Shown here one piece after another: positions 36,721-45,463 of a stretch of DNA of 64,000 nucleotides. The translations under genes and the position numbers were made by a program. Below the pieces are notes generated by a model, which saw nothing but the letters and a program-made list of their open reading frames with translations, was not told where the DNA came from and did not search any database. The stretch lies in NCBI GenBank assembly GCA_946478845.1, contig CAMLDI010000002.1, positions 124,001-188,000 on the forward strand. Reading direction: 5' to 3'. This DNA comes from an uncultured Paenibacillaceae bacterium (lineage in GTDB: Bacteria; Bacillota; Bacilli; Aneurinibacillales; Aneurinibacillaceae). The number at the start of each line of letters is the position of its first letter. Positions within the stretch are counted from its first letter, which is position 1.

Positions 36721-37080
36721 ATGAGGGATTATAAAGTGATTGTATCTGGAAGCCGTGATTTCAATGATTACGATTTTTTAAATAATGCTTTGGATACCTA
36801 TTTTAAGTCACTGAAAGGGGATAACAACATTATTTTCGTATTAGGGATGTCTCAAGGGGCTGACCGATTGGGAGAGAGATATGCACAGGAACATGGTTAT
36901 ACTGTGGAAAGGCACAACAAAGAGTCTACAGTAACTCACGGAAGTAAAAGAAATGTTGAGATGACTGATAAAGCTGATGCTTTAGTCGCTTTTTGGGATG
37001 GTAAATCTCTGGGGACAAAACACTTAATTAATGCAGCAAAAGAAAAAGGATTATCCGTTAAAGTGGTACGCTACCATTAA
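36721..37080 (+). CDS. SLOG/DUF2493-type nucleotide-binding protein
   Basis: 119-aa Rossmann-like protein: VIVSGSRDFNDYDFL, then LGMSQGADRLGERYAQEHG and DALVAFWDGKSLGTKHLI. These are the glycine-rich and acidic motifs of the YspA/DUF2493 branch of the SLOG superfamily, often thought to bind nucleotide-derived ligands. AGGAGG with nine bases spacing supports ATG 36721 over the TTG six bases earlier. It stands alone; a phage or stress role seen for some relatives is not shown here. Confidence 0.8.
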   Translation: MRDYKVIVSGSRDFNDYDFLNNALDTYFKSLKGDNNIIFVLGMSQGADRLGERYAQEHGYTVERHNKESTVTHGSKRNVEMTDKADALVAFWDGKSLGTKHLINAAKEKGLSVKVVRYH

Positions 37081-37211
37081 ATAATAAATGTATAGGTGAT
37101 AACTCTTTATTTTTCCTTTTTTTCTTCTCATTTTATGTTCCTGCTAGCGTATGCTGCCTTATTACATACCCAATTTCCTTTTTTCGTCATTACCTAAATC
37201 ATAACGGCAAA

Positions 37212-38264
37212 TCATTTTTGCAACTCATAATGTTCCTCTTCGTAATCTTTATGTTCCATATTGTAACTCTTTCCATAGGATTGCTTATAACCCATCAAAG
37301 CTTGCTGTGCCTGGCGCTCTCCTTTTCTACATTCGGGGTTTGAAAGGGGACACTGTTTATGGCAACCGGTACAGAATAAGTTGCTGAGATCTGTTGACTT
37401 GTCGGTTGTGTCTGAACCAGAAATCTGTGAGTTTTGCTGGCTATCGGAGGGGGTGGCAGTATTTGTATTTGACTGTGAAGTTTGTCCACTTTTACCATAC
37501 AAGTTCTGATATTTCAATGTAGCATTCTGTGCCTGGCGGTTCCCTTTCCCGCATCTGGGGTTTGTTAAGGGACATTGTTTGTGGCAGGCTGTACAAAATA
37601 AATTGTTAAGATAATCATCTAAAGTGATAGCATTTGAACTACTAGTCTGAGAATCTTGCAAAGTACTTTTCGTTGAAGATTTATAGGAAGAATTTGAATT
37701 AGCAAGGGCAGTCTCAGCTTCTGAGTTATTTGAATTCGGGAAAGCGATTTTATATATAATGAAGAAAATCATGGCTGTAGCCCCGATACGTTTGATGGCG
37801 ATGACTGCTTTGTTGCCATTGGGATTGAAGAAGATCATTTTCAGGGAACTCATGAGATACTTCCAGTGCAAGGTAATATGGATATTGAAAATGGCAAGGC
37901 AGAAGTAAGATGCCACTTTGTGAACGGTATAAAGAATTTCCGGGCTCTCAGATGATCCAAGACCGAAGATAACTTCTGAAATCGCAATTCCGGTTAAAAG
38001 AATGATAATAATAGAGAGAAACAGGGTTGTATTTAAGACATACATCCATTTAATTTTTGATTTGATTTTCGGATTGAACAAGTTTTTCGTAATATTTTTG
38101 ACCCATACCCAATTCAGAGCGATGTGGGCTGAAAACAGACCAAGGATGCCAAAACCTACGATTTCATGGTAGCTTAGGCTTGTACCCTTCGCATTAATCA
38201 AGGTGATAAATAACACCAACATGGTGATATCCAGCAGAATCTTGGTTACTAATTTCTTGTTCAT
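37212..38264 (-). CDS. DUF4405-type membrane cytochrome-like protein with two CXXCH repeats
   Basis: 350 aa. Five predicted helices (about 4-24, 32-54, 72-98, 110-135, 153-175) carry paired histidines in helices 2 and 4 (HEIVG...AHIALNW; VHKVA...HITLHW), as expected for b-type heme. After a Ser/Asn linker come two repeats, residues 222-248 and 296-322, each with C-x2-C-H-K-Q-C-P-L-x-N-P-x-C. The C-x2-C-H of each is a heme c signature; five helices would place the tail outside. An iron-sulfur or zinc site is the alternative. AGGAG nine bases before ATG 38264 fixes the start. Confidence 0.72.
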   Translation of the reverse strand: MNKKLVTKILLDITMLVLFITLINAKGTSLSYHEIVGFGILGLFSAHIALNWVWVKNITKNLFNPKIKSKIKWMYVLNTTLFLSIIIILLTGIAISEVIFGLGSSESPEILYTVHKVASYFCLAIFNIHITLHWKYLMSSLKMIFFNPNGNKAVIAIKRIGATAMIFFIIYKIAFPNSNNSEAETALANSNSSYKSSTKSTLQDSQTSSSNAITLDDYLNNLFCTACHKQCPLTNPRCGKGNRQAQNATLKYQNLYGKSGQTSQSNTNTATPSDSQQNSQISGSDTTDKSTDLSNLFCTGCHKQCPLSNPECRKGERQAQQALMGYKQSYGKSYNMEHKDYEEEHYELQK

Positions 38265-38376
38265 TTTCTCCAACTCCTAGTGCGTATGCATGTTCAAAGA
38301 GACGTCCTTTGTAATTGAGTTTTATTATGAAGGATAGAAATGAAAATAATCTGAAGGTAGGAAAGGAAAATCCGAA

Positions 38377-39078
38377 TTGAGGGGGTTCGGCAGAGATGTC
38401 TATGAATTTGTGAATTCTACAAATAAAGTGAATTCTTTAGGCAATGTATACAACTCTGGACTAGACATTACTGTTAAATTAATTCGTGATATGCAAGGGA
38501 ATGTGATTCAAAAATCCAATACTTTTGCAGTGGTGCAATTAACCGTTGCTAGTAAGCTCTATACCTTCTCGGATCGAGCTTTTGGGTCATATCAATACCA
38601 TACATCCAATTCTTTTAATGTATATTTGAAAAAGGATCCAACTACCGGTGAATTTAAAATTTATTGGAAAAAAATTAATTTATCCTCCGAAGAAGTAAAT
38701 TTCCTAAACAAAGTAGGCTCATTTAGTTCAAGATTAAGAACGGAAATGGTTAACTTACAAAAACTAATCACTAGTTCAAATGTTTGGACAGATCCATGGT
38801 ATAATTCAATGTTAAATGAGCTTGATAAAATTGAAAAATTATTAGATGATATGGATTCCGGTTATATGTATGCTCCTAATAGCCGATTAAGTATCATTGA
38901 TTCTAGAATGGAACCGGCAATTTTAGGCTTTAGTTATGGACTTGAAGAAATAGGGTATGCCTTTGAAAGTGAATTTATAGAAGATGCCGATGTTCACTTC
39001 GATAATGCGTACAATGATTTCTTAGAATCTATGAAGTTTCTTACACAGGTAGATGCTCTAGTGTCCTTAAATAAATAA
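38377..39078 (+). CDS. Unknown protein, 233 aa, TTG start
   Basis: Not recognised. No signal peptide or membrane helix. The N-terminal half is beta-rich (KVNSLGNVYNSGLDITVKL, TFAVVQLTVASKLYTFSD), the C-terminal half helical and acidic (LDKIEKLLDDMDSG). It must begin at TTG 38377 after GAAAGGA or at a downstream GTG, since stops at 38341 and 38347 close the frame and no ATG is available. The abrupt start could mean an N-terminal truncation. A terminator follows. Confidence 0.6.
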   Translation: MRGFGRDVYEFVNSTNKVNSLGNVYNSGLDITVKLIRDMQGNVIQKSNTFAVVQLTVASKLYTFSDRAFGSYQYHTSNSFNVYLKKDPTTGEFKIYWKKINLSSEEVNFLNKVGSFSSRLRTEMVNLQKLITSSNVWTDPWYNSMLNELDKIEKLLDDMDSGYMYAPNSRLSIIDSRMEPAILGFSYGLEEIGYAFESEFIEDADVHFDNAYNDFLESMKFLTQVDALVSLNK

Positions 39079-39084
39079 CTTTTT

Positions 39085-39115
39085 AAAAAGCATCCCAAAA
39101 GGGGTGCTTTTTTCC
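39085..39115 (+). terminator. Rho-independent terminator
   Basis: AAAAAGCATCCC-aaaa-GGGGTGCTTTTTT, after the 233-aa gene. Confidence 0.88.
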
Positions 39116-39152
39116 TGGAATGATTTGGTTACATCTGCATCATGATTTTCCC

Positions 39153-39226
39153 CCAAAAAAGCAACTATTTATTTGTATAGATTCTTGAAAGTCGTTAACA
39201 TTGGTAATGATGAGTTGCTTTTTTGG
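39153..39226 (+). repeat. 14-bp perfect inverted repeat in the sigI leader
   Basis: CCAAAAAAGCAACT (39153-39166) is mirrored exactly by AGTTGCTTTTTTGG (39213-39226) with 46 bases between. It ends 11 bases before the sigI ribosome site. It can fold as an RNA hairpin with an A-tract and U-tract, which may act as attenuator or as heat-sensitive structure. The role is inference. Confidence 0.5.
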
Positions 39227-39247
39227 ATGCGTCACTGGAGTGAAGGT

Positions 39248-39952
39248 ATGAAAGATTTCCAATTGGAACATGAGATAGAGCAAGCGAAGAATGGCAATGA
39301 ACTAGTTCGACATCAACTGATTAATCTGTACAAGCCTTATATTCTTAATATTGTAAGACATATCTGCAAAAGAGCGATATCCTGGAGCGATGAGGAGTCA
39401 AGCATTGGTTTAATTGCTTTTAATCGGGCCATTGATACTTATGAATCAGGAAAGGGACGCACTTTTATTAACTATGCCTATTTTTTAATAAATAGGGATT
39501 TAATCAATTATTTTCATCAAAAAAATAAAATTAACCAAACACTGTCTCTGGATTATCAATCTGAGGGCCAGGATTCCATGGTCACAGAAATTGAGATTGA
39601 ACAGGCTATGCGAGACTACCAGGTGAAGGTAGAGTCTTCTGAACTAGTGGATGAAATCCTGGAATTGGACCAACAACTCAATGAATTCGGAATAGGATTT
39701 GAGGAACTGGAAAGTTCATCACCCAAGCATCGGGATACACGAGAAACCATTCATTCTGTTGTCCATGAATTTATGAAAGATCAGGAATGCATAAATGTGT
39801 TTTTTCGCAAAAAAAAGTTTCCAACCACTTTATTCGTAAAAAAAACAGGGTATCATCATAAAATTTTTGAACGATACCGCAAATATATCATTACGTTAGT
39901 TTTAATTAAGTTGCATCCAGAATGGGAACATTTACAAAAATTTGTAGAGTAG
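39248..39952 (+). CDS. sigI: RNA polymerase sigma factor SigI
   Basis: 234-aa alternative sigma factor; region 2 is visible from about 15 to 100 (VRHQLINLYKPYILNIVRHI, then IGLIAFNRAIDTYESGKGRTFINYAYFLINRDLINYF) and the SigI C-terminal domain at 155-234. I use ATG 39248 because GGAGTGAAGGT precedes it; an upstream frame to TTG 39173 lies inside the inverted repeat. Directly followed by rsgI, its membrane anti-sigma factor. In Bacillus subtilis SigI is heat-inducible and controls cell-wall genes such as lytE and mreBH. Confidence 0.92.
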   Translation: MKDFQLEHEIEQAKNGNELVRHQLINLYKPYILNIVRHICKRAISWSDEESSIGLIAFNRAIDTYESGKGRTFINYAYFLINRDLINYFHQKNKINQTLSLDYQSEGQDSMVTEIEIEQAMRDYQVKVESSELVDEILELDQQLNEFGIGFEELESSSPKHRDTRETIHSVVHEFMKDQECINVFFRKKKFPTTLFVKKTGYHHKIFERYRKYIITLVLIKLHPEWEHLQKFVE

Positions 39953-39975
39953 GGAAATAGAAAGGAGGGCAAGCG

Positions 39976-40875
39976 ATGAAAGAGATTGATGGAATAGTCG
40001 TGAAAGTAACAGAAAAACAAATTGTTTTGCTGTGTAATAATGGAACGTTTAAAAACATTCCTCGTTCTAAAAACCAATTTCCTTTAATGGGCGAGAAAAT
40101 CCCTTATCGAGAAAAAACAAGGGTATACAAACCTATGGGTTGGATGGCCATCGCATCGATTGCTTGTCTGTTATTCCTTATGTTTACAATGGTTCCTATC
40201 AAAACTGCCGAAGCGGCTTATATCGTTGCCTTTGATATTAATCCTAGTATCGAAGTGTATCTGGATGAAGATTTGAAGGGTATGTCCATGATGACTTTAA
40301 ATTCAGAAGGCGGCAACATCATTTCAAAAATTGATTATAAGGGGCAGGATTTACCCTCCATTGTAAAATCAATTATTGATCAATGTGTTAAACAGCGTTA
40401 TTTATCATCTAATGGAGATTGTCTGGTTTCTACTACAATTATTCCTACACATCATGGGGGGAAGTTAACACAAAGCCAGCTAGAATCTTTCATCCAATCT
40501 TCGTTGAAACAACATAAAATAACTGCTGCTGTGAATGTAAACGTTGGTTCAAAAGAGCAAATAAAAAATGCTCATGAATTGAATTTATCTGTTAATAAAT
40601 ATCATCTATATAAAGACTTTGCAGAAAAAGGAATTTCTGTTGAATTAGGGGAAGTTCAATCAACACCAATTAATAAATTAGTAGAAAAAGAAAAGAAAAA
40701 GGATCAATCTGTTAAAAAACCACCTAAGAATAATAAACAAAGCAATAATAATCAGAGCAATAATAATTCAAATAAAGACAAACAGAATCTGGGACAAACC
40801 AAAACAGACCAAAATAAGCCGAATCAAACTAATAAGGGCCAAAATAATCAAGGCCAGAACAATAAAAATAAGTGA
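39976..40875 (+). CDS. rsgI: Anti-sigma-I factor RsgI
   Basis: 299 aa. The cytoplasmic RsgI-N domain (1-50: GIVVKVTEKQIVLLCNNGTF) binds SigI, one membrane helix spans about 54-76, and the outer part begins AAYIVAFDINPSIEVYLDE, the hallmark of RsgI. The last about 65 residues are a low-complexity Asn/Lys/Gln tail with no carbohydrate-binding module, unlike clostridial RsgI. AAAGGAGGG precedes ATG. Operon with sigI. Confidence 0.93.
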   Translation: MKEIDGIVVKVTEKQIVLLCNNGTFKNIPRSKNQFPLMGEKIPYREKTRVYKPMGWMAIASIACLLFLMFTMVPIKTAEAAYIVAFDINPSIEVYLDEDLKGMSMMTLNSEGGNIISKIDYKGQDLPSIVKSIIDQCVKQRYLSSNGDCLVSTTIIPTHHGGKLTQSQLESFIQSSLKQHKITAAVNVNVGSKEQIKNAHELNLSVNKYHLYKDFAEKGISVELGEVQSTPINKLVEKEKKKDQSVKKPPKNNKQSNNNQSNNNSNKDKQNLGQTKTDQNKPNQTNKGQNNQGQNNKNK

Positions 40876-40899
40876 ATAAAAAATTGATTGGGAGATGAG

Positions 40900-41310
40900 A
40901 TGCATATGTTTTCACCAAAGAAAATTATACTGACTGGCGTTATTCTTTCTGTAATTGCAGGTACCACTGTTTTTGCAAATGAAATTGCTCAAATCACAGG
41001 ACAACAAGAAGCAGAAGTATCACAAAATAATAATGCACCAGATATGGTTGAACCAGAATCTGCCGATGCAACATCTGAAGGGAAAGTAACTTCAGAGCCT
41101 ATTGAAGATTCAACTGTAGGTGTAGACGTAACAATTTCTGAAGATGGAGTAGTTGCGAAGGCTACTGGATTAGAAAATGCTCTAACTCATGTGCAAAATG
41201 AAAATGCACGTGCACATATCCAGGCTAATATTGAGAAGAAACAAGCAAAAGATGAAGCAAAAGCTGAGAAAAAGCAGGAAAAAGCCGATGCTAAATCTGA
41301 AAAACAGTAA
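40900..41310 (+). CDS. Exported small protein of the sigI-rsgI operon, 136 aa
   Basis: Signal peptide or N-terminal anchor (about 7-25, ending near VFANE), an acidic linker, then a helical segment ALTHVQNENARAHIQANIE and a Lys/Glu/Ala-rich coiled tail (KKQAKDEAKAEKKQEKADAK). GGGAG lies before ATG 40900; 24 bases after rsgI. Unknown function; the location suggests a partner or sensor in RsgI signalling. The tail resembles that of short charged surface helices and should not be used for homology. Confidence 0.68.
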   Translation: MHMFSPKKIILTGVILSVIAGTTVFANEIAQITGQQEAEVSQNNNAPDMVEPESADATSEGKVTSEPIEDSTVGVDVTISEDGVVAKATGLENALTHVQNENARAHIQANIEKKQAKDEAKAEKKQEKADAKSEKQ

Positions 41311-41344
41311 CAAAAACAATTCGATTACGTAAATAATTTGATGA

Positions 41345-41376
41345 ATAGACCGTCCACATAAGGGCGGTCTATTTTC
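41345..41376 (+). terminator. Terminator of the sigI operon
   Basis: ATAGACCGTCC-acataa-GGGCGGTCTAT followed by TTTTCT. Confidence 0.88.
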
Positions 41377-41493
41377 TCTATTTGTAACTTTCGTGTTGTA
41401 TTATGATAGAAAACTCGGGAGAAAAATGGAGGACCATGGTAAAATAGAATGAAAAATGAAGAAAACATCCTTTGTTGAAAGGAAGAGCTCATA

Positions 41494-43575
41494 GTGAAAT
41501 TCATAGATCGTTTCAAAAATTGGATGTCTAAAAATAATGATGAAGAAGAATTGGTTGAGCGGGCAGACTACCCAAAACCAACACCCATTATCGCAAAAAA
41601 TCTAACCATACGAACGACTGCAATATATCCTAAAAACAGTACACCTACAGGGGATAATGAAGTTTCTTTTCCCACCAGGAAATCTAATTTTAAATTTCCT
41701 TTAATTCCTGATCAGATTCCTGAAGGGAGTACTCCCATACCAAATTTGAATAAAGAGATTGAACCGGTTTTTAAGCCACGGAAAACGAAACGGGCACCAG
41801 GAATCCAGGCAGAAACCAAAACAGGTACAACTGCACCAAATAATAAAGCCCGGTTTCGTCCTACACAGGTTATTTCCCCAATCTATGGTTATCACCGCCC
41901 CAAACCAAAAGTGGAAGATGTACCAACCTTTGTGGAAGATGAGAAAACTCCTCCAGTAGAAGTGGATATTCCATTACAGGAGAAGATTCCTTTACAAGTT
42001 GATTCCCCAGTTCAGGAAGACCCTATTATGGAAGAAATGCCTTTACAGGTAGATAGGTCTGTGATCGTTGAGATTCCTGTGCCGGAATTAAAACCTGTGC
42101 ATCAATGGAGCCAGATTCCCCCTCTACAACAAGGGGAACAAAGAAGTATAGATGCCAGAACCTATCATCGTCCTTATAGCGGTTTATTGAAATCGGTTCC
42201 ACTATTGCGTGAGGAATCCACAGAGTCTGTACGAAGACAGCAAGAAACCCTGGCGGAAACACTTCGTAATTTTCATGTGAATGCAGAAGTGATTGGTGCG
42301 GTACAAGGGCCTTCTGTGATTCGTTATGAAATTCAACCTGCAGCAGGGGTGAAAGTGAATAAAATTACGAACTTGGCTGATGATTTGAAATTAAGTTTAG
42401 CCGCACGGGATATTCGGATTGAAGCGCCTATTCCAGGCCGGTCCGCTATTGGAATAGAAGTGCCTAATGAAAAAAGCCGCCCTGTATATCTCAGGGAAAT
42501 TATTGAATCTGAAGCCTTTCGTCGCCAATCTTCTCCTTTAAAAGTAGCCCTTGGGGTTGATATTGGCGGTAGTCCTATGGTGACCGATTTATCCACTATG
42601 CCCCATGGATTAATTGCCGGAGCTACAGGTTCTGGGAAAAGCGTTTGTATTCATTCTTTAATTTTAAGTTTATTGTTTAAAGCCACACCGGAACAGGTTC
42701 GGATTTTACTAATCGATCCGAAAATGGTTGAATTGGCTCCTTATAATCGATTGCCCCATTTAGTGACACCTGTAGTGACCGACCCCAAACAGGCAACAGC
42801 AGCCTTAAAATGGGCCGTAGAAGAAATGGATCGGCGGTATGAACAATTTGCTGAGGCTGGGGTAAGGGATTTGTCAAGATATAATGATTTAATGGCACGT
42901 ACTTTTCCTGGGGGGAATCGTTCGTTGCCTTCCATAGTTATTATTATTGATGAATTGGCAGATTTAATGATGGTATCTCCACAGGACGTAGAAGAAGCCA
43001 TTTGCCGCATTGCTCAAAAAGCGAGAGCTTGTGGCATTCATCTATTAGTGGCAACCCAGCGTCCCAGTGTTGACGTCATTACAGGTCTGATTAAAGCTAA
43101 TATCCCTTCTCGCATTGCTTTTTCTGTATCCTCGCAAACAGATTCTCGTACAATCCTTGATATGGGTGGGGCAGAGAGATTGCTTGGCCGTGGGGATATG
43201 TTGTATATGGGAAGTGGGAGCAGTAAACCGATTCGTTTACAGGGGCCATATGTATCTGATGAAGAGATTGATCAAGTGACCACCTATATAAAAAGCCAGC
43301 GTGAACCAGAGTACCTCTTTGAAAAAGAGGCCTTAAATATCAACCTTGGGGGAGAGGAAACCGACGATTTGTTTGCTGATGCAGTTTTGTTCTGTGTTGA
43401 TAATGGGCAAGCATCAGCCTCTTCTTTACAACGAAACTTCCGCATTGGTTATAATCGTGCAGCTCGCTTAATTGAAATGATGGAAGCCAAAGGTTTTATC
43501 TCAGGACAAAGTGGCAGTAAACCGCGAGATGTTTTCATTTCCATTGATGAATATGAAGAAATCTTTATGAAATAA
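41494..43575 (+). CDS. sftA: FtsK/SpoIIIE-family DNA translocase, SftA-like
   Basis: 693-aa motor protein. There is no N-terminal membrane domain; a long Pro/Glu-rich linker (about 1-235) leads into the alpha-beta-gamma module. Walker [10 protein letters not shown] at about 376-384, Walker [28 protein letters not shown], and a C-terminal winged-helix gamma domain ([30 protein letters not shown]) that would read KOPS/SRS-type sequences. The soluble form matches SftA, which clears DNA from the septum before FtsK/SpoIIIE. GTG start after AAGGAAGAG. Shorter than Bacillus SftA through its linker. Confidence 0.88.
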   Translation: MKFIDRFKNWMSKNNDEEELVERADYPKPTPIIAKNLTIRTTAIYPKNSTPTGDNEVSFPTRKSNFKFPLIPDQIPEGSTPIPNLNKEIEPVFKPRKTKRAPGIQAETKTGTTAPNNKARFRPTQVISPIYGYHRPKPKVEDVPTFVEDEKTPPVEVDIPLQEKIPLQVDSPVQEDPIMEEMPLQVDRSVIVEIPVPELKPVHQWSQIPPLQQGEQRSIDARTYHRPYSGLLKSVPLLREESTESVRRQQETLAETLRNFHVNAEVIGAVQGPSVIRYEIQPAAGVKVNKITNLADDLKLSLAARDIRIEAPIPGRSAIGIEVPNEKSRPVYLREIIESEAFRRQSSPLKVALGVDIGGSPMVTDLSTMPHGLIAGATGSGKSVCIHSLILSLLFKATPEQVRILLIDPKMVELAPYNRLPHLVTPVVTDPKQATAALKWAVEEMDRRYEQFAEAGVRDLSRYNDLMARTFPGGNRSLPSIVIIIDELADLMMVSPQDVEEAICRIAQKARACGIHLLVATQRPSVDVITGLIKANIPSRIAFSVSSQTDSRTILDMGGAERLLGRGDMLYMGSGSSKPIRLQGPYVSDEEIDQVTTYIKSQREPEYLFEKEALNINLGGEETDDLFADAVLFCVDNGQASASSLQRNFRIGYNRAARLIEMMEAKGFISGQSGSKPRDVFISIDEYEEIFMK

Positions 43576-43604
43576 AGGAAATTCCGGGTTGATTGGGAAT
43601 AGTA

Positions 43605-43644
43605 AAAACCCCTGTTATCTTTTATAGATAACAGGGGTTTCTTG
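43605..43644. terminator. Bidirectional terminator
   Basis: AAACCCCTGTTATCT-tttat-AGATAACAGGGGTTT, a perfect 15-bp stem between sftA and the minus-strand fragment behind it. Confidence 0.92.
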
Positions 43645-43647
43645 TTG

Positions 43648-43770
43648 TTATTTAATTAAAAACTCTTCCATCTTCACAGGTTGTGATATAAACCCTTTTT
43701 CTAACATACCTTCAGAGAACTTTTGTTGTTCGGCAATGACTTTTTCATCCAGAGGAACGAGTTCATCTAT
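43648..43770 (-). pseudogene. C-terminal remnant of a transporter substrate-binding protein
   Basis: The minus strand encodes about 40 residues ending at a stop at 43648: VPLDEKVIAEQQKFSEGML, then EKGFISQPVKMEEFLIK. The layout resembles the last helices of NitT/TauT/SsuA-type binding proteins. The frame runs into the end of the amidohydrolase gene without a start codon or ribosome site, so the rest of the gene was lost, probably by a deletion. Family assignment is tentative because the piece is short. Confidence 0.5.
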
Positions 43771-45236
43771 TTCCCTCGATGCAATAGTTTATCCACATCT
43801 TTTTCTACGACTGTTCCTTTAAAGAAATCTGGATTGCTTTCCGCGTAAAGTTTAGCTGGATTGGCAAAAACGAATGATTTGAAATCTTCGGGACTTAAAC
43901 GTTCTTGTTCTACAAGAGAATATACATCCGCTACTACTTCTGAGATAACAGGGACATCCCAGTGTCCTGCATCAGAAGCCAGGAAGGCTTTCAAAGGTTC
44001 CGCAAATGGCAGTTCTTTTCGGTTAAAAGCAGAAGCAATGGTTGGGTCATCCCCTTCTATTCCGAAATAGAAATTATTAACGAAGAGATCACGGATATCT
44101 TCTGCCCGGGTAATATTTAGGGTGGCATAATCATCTATCGCATCTGATTCCACTTGATTGTTATTAATTACACCTAAACCGTTTCCGATTTGATCTAATC
44201 GGCTGGTAATTCTTTCATCACCATATTGTTCGTATAACTCCCGTAGACGTTTATGGTCAATGTTCGCTGGATCATAAAGCTTTTTGATACTTTCTGGATT
44301 TCTCCGTTCCCAATGCCAGATCAAATCAGGATAAAGGCTGGCACCCCAGCTTACACCACCTTCGATAAATGCAAATTTTAAGGCTGGAAATCGTTTTGTG
44401 ACCCCACCGAAAAATAATGATTTAGCCAGGGCTGCAGAAGCGGAGGCAAAATGACCAATATGGTTGTAAGTATAATTAGAGATAGAACGCCGGCCTGTCC
44501 AACCCATTCCTGCAGTGTGTAACGTTGGAGTTACTTTCAATTCAACGCATTTCGCCCAGAAAGGATCATAATCATACTGGCTATCAATGCCAAAGAAGTC
44601 TAACCAGTAGGCTTCTCTAGCTAATTCAGGGTACTTGTCTACAATAGCTGATATAGGACGGCGTACGTGACCTGCTATTAATATGGCTTTCAAGCCAAGG
44701 GTGTTGACTGCATATTCAAGTTCTTCAATTCCTTCATCCGGGGTATGTAATGGAATAACAGCTACCGGGGTCATGCGATCAGAGTAATCACGGTAAACTT
44801 CAGCACTATATATATTAAGGGCGCGAACTGCTGCTCTTCGTATTTCATCATCATCTATACTGGCAACAAATAAGCCTAGGTTTGGATAAAGAACGGCAAA
44901 GTCAGTGCCGATTTCTTCAAGGCGCTCATGAAGCAATTTTGGCAGGGCAAAAGTAGCAAGATCTAAGGTATCAAAAGTAGGGACGGTCCACCATGGTGGA
45001 CGTGCTGTGCGGTTAGCTTTTCTTTCATCCCATGACTGGTTATACCATGCTGTACGAGCAGCTTTTCGTATTACTTGATAGCGTTCTACAATTTCAGGTC
45101 CCCCAACCTGATTTAAATAATCGAGAAATAGTGGTTCAAATTCGATCGTATGAAAATCTGTATCGATGATCGGAAAATCCAAACCTTCTCGAACCAATGC
45201 TGACCTATTCTTACCTTCTTTTACAACAATACTCAT
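43767..45236 (-). CDS. Amidohydrolase family 2 (ACMSD-like TIM-barrel) protein
   Basis: 489-aa metal-dependent hydrolase or decarboxylase: FPIIDTDFHTIEFEP at the N-terminus, LHTAGMGWTGRRS and FIEGGVSWGASLYPDLIWHWERR in the middle, and LASDAGHWDVP near 430, which give the His/Asp metal ligands of the family. The N-terminal HxH is changed to DTDFH. AAGGGGAG eight bases before ATG 45236 fixes the start. It lies downstream of a probable attenuator, and a transporter remnant follows; relatives occur near sulfonate or aromatic uptake genes. Substrate unknown. Confidence 0.8.
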   Translation of the reverse strand: MSIVVKEGKNRSALVREGLDFPIIDTDFHTIEFEPLFLDYLNQVGGPEIVERYQVIRKAARTAWYNQSWDERKANRTARPPWWTVPTFDTLDLATFALPKLLHERLEEIGTDFAVLYPNLGLFVASIDDDEIRRAAVRALNIYSAEVYRDYSDRMTPVAVIPLHTPDEGIEELEYAVNTLGLKAILIAGHVRRPISAIVDKYPELAREAYWLDFFGIDSQYDYDPFWAKCVELKVTPTLHTAGMGWTGRRSISNYTYNHIGHFASASAALAKSLFFGGVTKRFPALKFAFIEGGVSWGASLYPDLIWHWERRNPESIKKLYDPANIDHKRLRELYEQYGDERITSRLDQIGNGLGVINNNQVESDAIDDYATLNITRAEDIRDLFVNNFYFGIEGDDPTIASAFNRKELPFAEPLKAFLASDAGHWDVPVISEVVADVYSLVEQERLSPEDFKSFVFANPAKLYAESNPDFFKGTVVEKDVDKLLHRGK

Positions 45237-45416
45237 CTTAACATCTCCCCTTAACTTAAAATTAAATGAAAAAAGAGGCAGCATAAAACAAATACAACAT
45301 TTGCTTTATGGTGCCTCTGGTTTTCCAGTAAGCAATTATGTGGTTGTAATATTAATCATAGTATATATATATGATTAATTTGTTTTTAAATTACTATTAA
45401 ATGATTTCTTTGTCAA
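45237..45416 (-). promoter_or_regulatory. Promoter and probable attenuator leader of the amidohydrolase gene
   Basis: On the minus strand TTGACA (45416-45411), 17 bases, TAATTT (45393-45388). About 60 bases later there is a small hairpin CTGG-AAAA-CCAG (45328-45317), overlapping by two bases a long terminator hairpin (arms 45318-45305 and 45287-45274, 13 of 14 paired) followed by six T. The ribosome site of the gene comes only after this terminator. Such an order implies premature termination control. I do not recognise the RNA class. Confidence 0.6.
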
Positions 45417-45463
45417 CAACTTTTTATAATTTTTTAGTCTGAAAACAGGCTCAACCCTTTTGT

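Noticed and set aside
39121..39172. SigI-type autoregulatory promoter before sigI
   Set aside because: A CCCCC tract at 39150-39154 resembles the -35, but no CGAA-like -10 follows at a suitable distance.
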